Source: JASEHD01 sp964471945 (GTDB lineage: Bacteria; Bacteroidota; Ignavibacteria; UBA10030; SZUA-254). From it: 7,293 nucleotides of DNA. The DNA lies in NCBI GenBank assembly GCA_964471945.1, contig CAYYIJ010000099.1:1-7293 (forward strand). Reading direction: 5' to 3'. The position numbers and the translations under genes were made by a program. The notes under the pieces are model-generated. The model ran no database searches and was not told the origin of the DNA. It saw only the letters and a list, made by a program, of their open reading frames with translations. Of this stretch, positions 6,414 to 7,293 are shown piece after piece; the stretch's first letter is position 1, and each line of letters begins with the position of its first letter.

Positions 6414-7276
6414 TTGCCGTTCTTATTGTTTTTCTTTGAGCGTAATTTCTTTACATCTTTTAGCATCTTCTTATCTTCCGACACAACTTTACGTTTTAAT
6501 TTCTTGATATCCTCCTCCGGTGGTAATGCTTCAGGTTTAATGCCTGTATCAAGAAGTACTTTACGAACTCCTACATTACTTTTAACATGCTCTTCCGTGA
6601 TTTTTTCCTCACCATGAAGATCGTCTTTCTTTACATTGAAGTTCGTTATCTCTGTTGCAAAATCCTTTGCTTTGATTGTAATGGTTGGAAGGAAATCTGC
6701 CAATGACCGACCCTGTGGTACGCCAAGTTTATTTTTCATTTCTTGGGTAGCATAACCGCCGAAAAACGTTTTATCTCCCTTACTCCTGATACGCGCGAAT
6801 CCCTGCTCATCAACGCCGCGTTCGTAAATAATTCCAGAAAGTTCTCGTTCAGATTGACTAAGCTTTTCCCTCGCTTGCAATCTTTCCCATATACTTATTC
6901 GTTTTTCAAGAATCTCCTGTTTCCGAGTTTGGACAGCGAAGTAGCTCATTGCAAATGCAATCTGCTCTTTTCTCGGATCACCGTTCTGAGCAATAAGATA
7001 ACAGGCATAACGAGTAAGCATTATGTCATCAATTTCACGTTGACTTCCTGAACCGAGGTCGACCATTTTGTTGACGTCAACAAAATGGTCGGATATGTCT
7101 TGCCCTGCATTCTTACAAGCGATTTTTGCCTTATCAATTACAAGTGTAAAATTTCGCCACTCTTTATAGCCAAGAAGTTCTTGCAAGTTTCTTGCATACC
7201 AAAACTCAACATCATCGGCAGTGTACGCTGCTGATTCGAAACTACTGGTTAATGATTTAATTAATTCTGATTTCAT
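6410..7276 (-). CDS. dinD: DNA-damage-inducible protein D (DinD) family
   Basis: This 288-residue protein closely follows the DinD pattern over nearly its full length (E. coli DinD is about 274 residues). Recognisable blocks are EFWYARNLQELLGYKEWRNF (24-43), the start of a BRO-N-like fold; DHFVDVNKMVDLGSG (63-77); LTRYACYLIAQNGDPRKEQI (87-106); YERGVDEQGFARIRSKGD (151-168); GVPQGRSLADFLPTI (185-199); and IKAKDFATEITNFNV (201-215). E. coli DinD is SOS-induced under LexA control and has been reported to inhibit RecA filament activity in vitro; that role is transferred here by family. The tail (257-288) is very lysine-rich and may bind nucleic acid. The ATG is preceded by AACAGG seven bases upstream. 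Only 17 bases lie upstream, too few to judge a LexA box or operon start. It is the first visible gene of the leftward dinD-res-lipoprotein chain. Codons 63-72 form a perfect palindrome (7060-7091). Confidence 0.93.
   Translation of the reverse strand: MKSELIKSLTSSFESAAYTADDVEFWYARNLQELLGYKEWRNFTLVIDKAKIACKNAGQDISDHFVDVNKMVDLGSGSQREIDDIMLTRYACYLIAQNGDPRKEQIAFAMSYFAVQTRKQEILEKRISIWERLQAREKLSQSERELSGIIYERGVDEQGFARIRSKGDKTFFGGYATQEMKNKLGVPQGRSLADFLPTITIKAKDFATEITNFNVKKDDLHGEEKITEEHVKSNVGVRKVLLDTGIKPEALPPEEDIKKLKRKVVSEDKKMLKDVKKLRSKKNNKNGK
7060..7091. repeat. Perfect 32-bp palindrome inside dinD
   Basis: CGACCATTTTGTTGAC (7060-7075) is followed immediately by its exact reverse complement (7076-7091), with no spacer and no mismatch. 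Pairing stops at 7059/7092, where only a wobble would be possible. It covers dinD codons 63-72 (DHFVDVNKMV) plus one base on each side. Because the codons are in phase with the dyad, the opposite strand encodes the same ten residues. In DNA it could form a cruciform; in mRNA it could form a hairpin of about 14 bp around a 4-base loop. Function unknown. Confidence 0.95.
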
Positions 7277-7293
7277 GGTTAAACCTGTTAATT

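Noticed and set aside
6743..7051. 102-codon open frame on the + strand opposite dinD
   Set aside because: dinD on the other strand matches its family over its full length. The opposite frame shows no recognisable domain and is a shadow.

Overview
The window looks like chromosomal DNA from an AT-rich Gram-negative bacterium of the Bacteroidota/Chlorobiota side, possibly Ignavibacteria-like. This is inferred from the lipoprotein with repeated Big_5 (SbsA-type Ig-like) domains and its PSGGPPDTTPP entry sequence, the SPOR-domain lipoproteins, the A-rich GAAAGG-type leaders and the long-form DeoC. No rRNA or marker gene is present to confirm it.

There are two convergent blocks. The rightward block (98-2042) holds deoC (deoxyribose-phosphate aldolase with a ~65-residue N-terminal extension) and two small envelope lipoproteins, each ending in a SPOR peptidoglycan-binding domain. 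The second SPOR gene starts on the last base of the stop codon of the first. Bases 1-97 hold a hairpin (possible terminator of an upstream gene) and a plausible promoter for deoC.

The leftward block (7276 down to 2053) holds dinD (DNA-damage-inducible protein D family), res (helicase/nuclease subunit of a type III restriction-modification system, all visible motifs intact) and a large Big_5 lipoprotein. Each pair is joined by a 4-base ATGA stop/start overlap, so the three genes read as one translationally linked unit. The partner methyltransferase (mod), needed for a type III system, is not in the window; it would be expected just beyond 7293, upstream of dinD. Only 10 bases separate the stop codons of the two convergent blocks (2042/2053).

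The most unusual observations are a perfect 32-bp palindrome inside dinD (7060-7091), which lies exactly on a conserved peptide that is itself sense/antisense symmetric; the placement of a RecA-linked SOS protein gene directly ahead of a type III restriction subunit; the coupling of an envelope lipoprotein to that defence operon; and a DeoC N-terminal extension that resembles a bacterial-microcompartment encapsulation peptide followed by a Cys/His-rich stretch. I found no tRNA, rRNA, CRISPR array, insertion sequence or broken gene.
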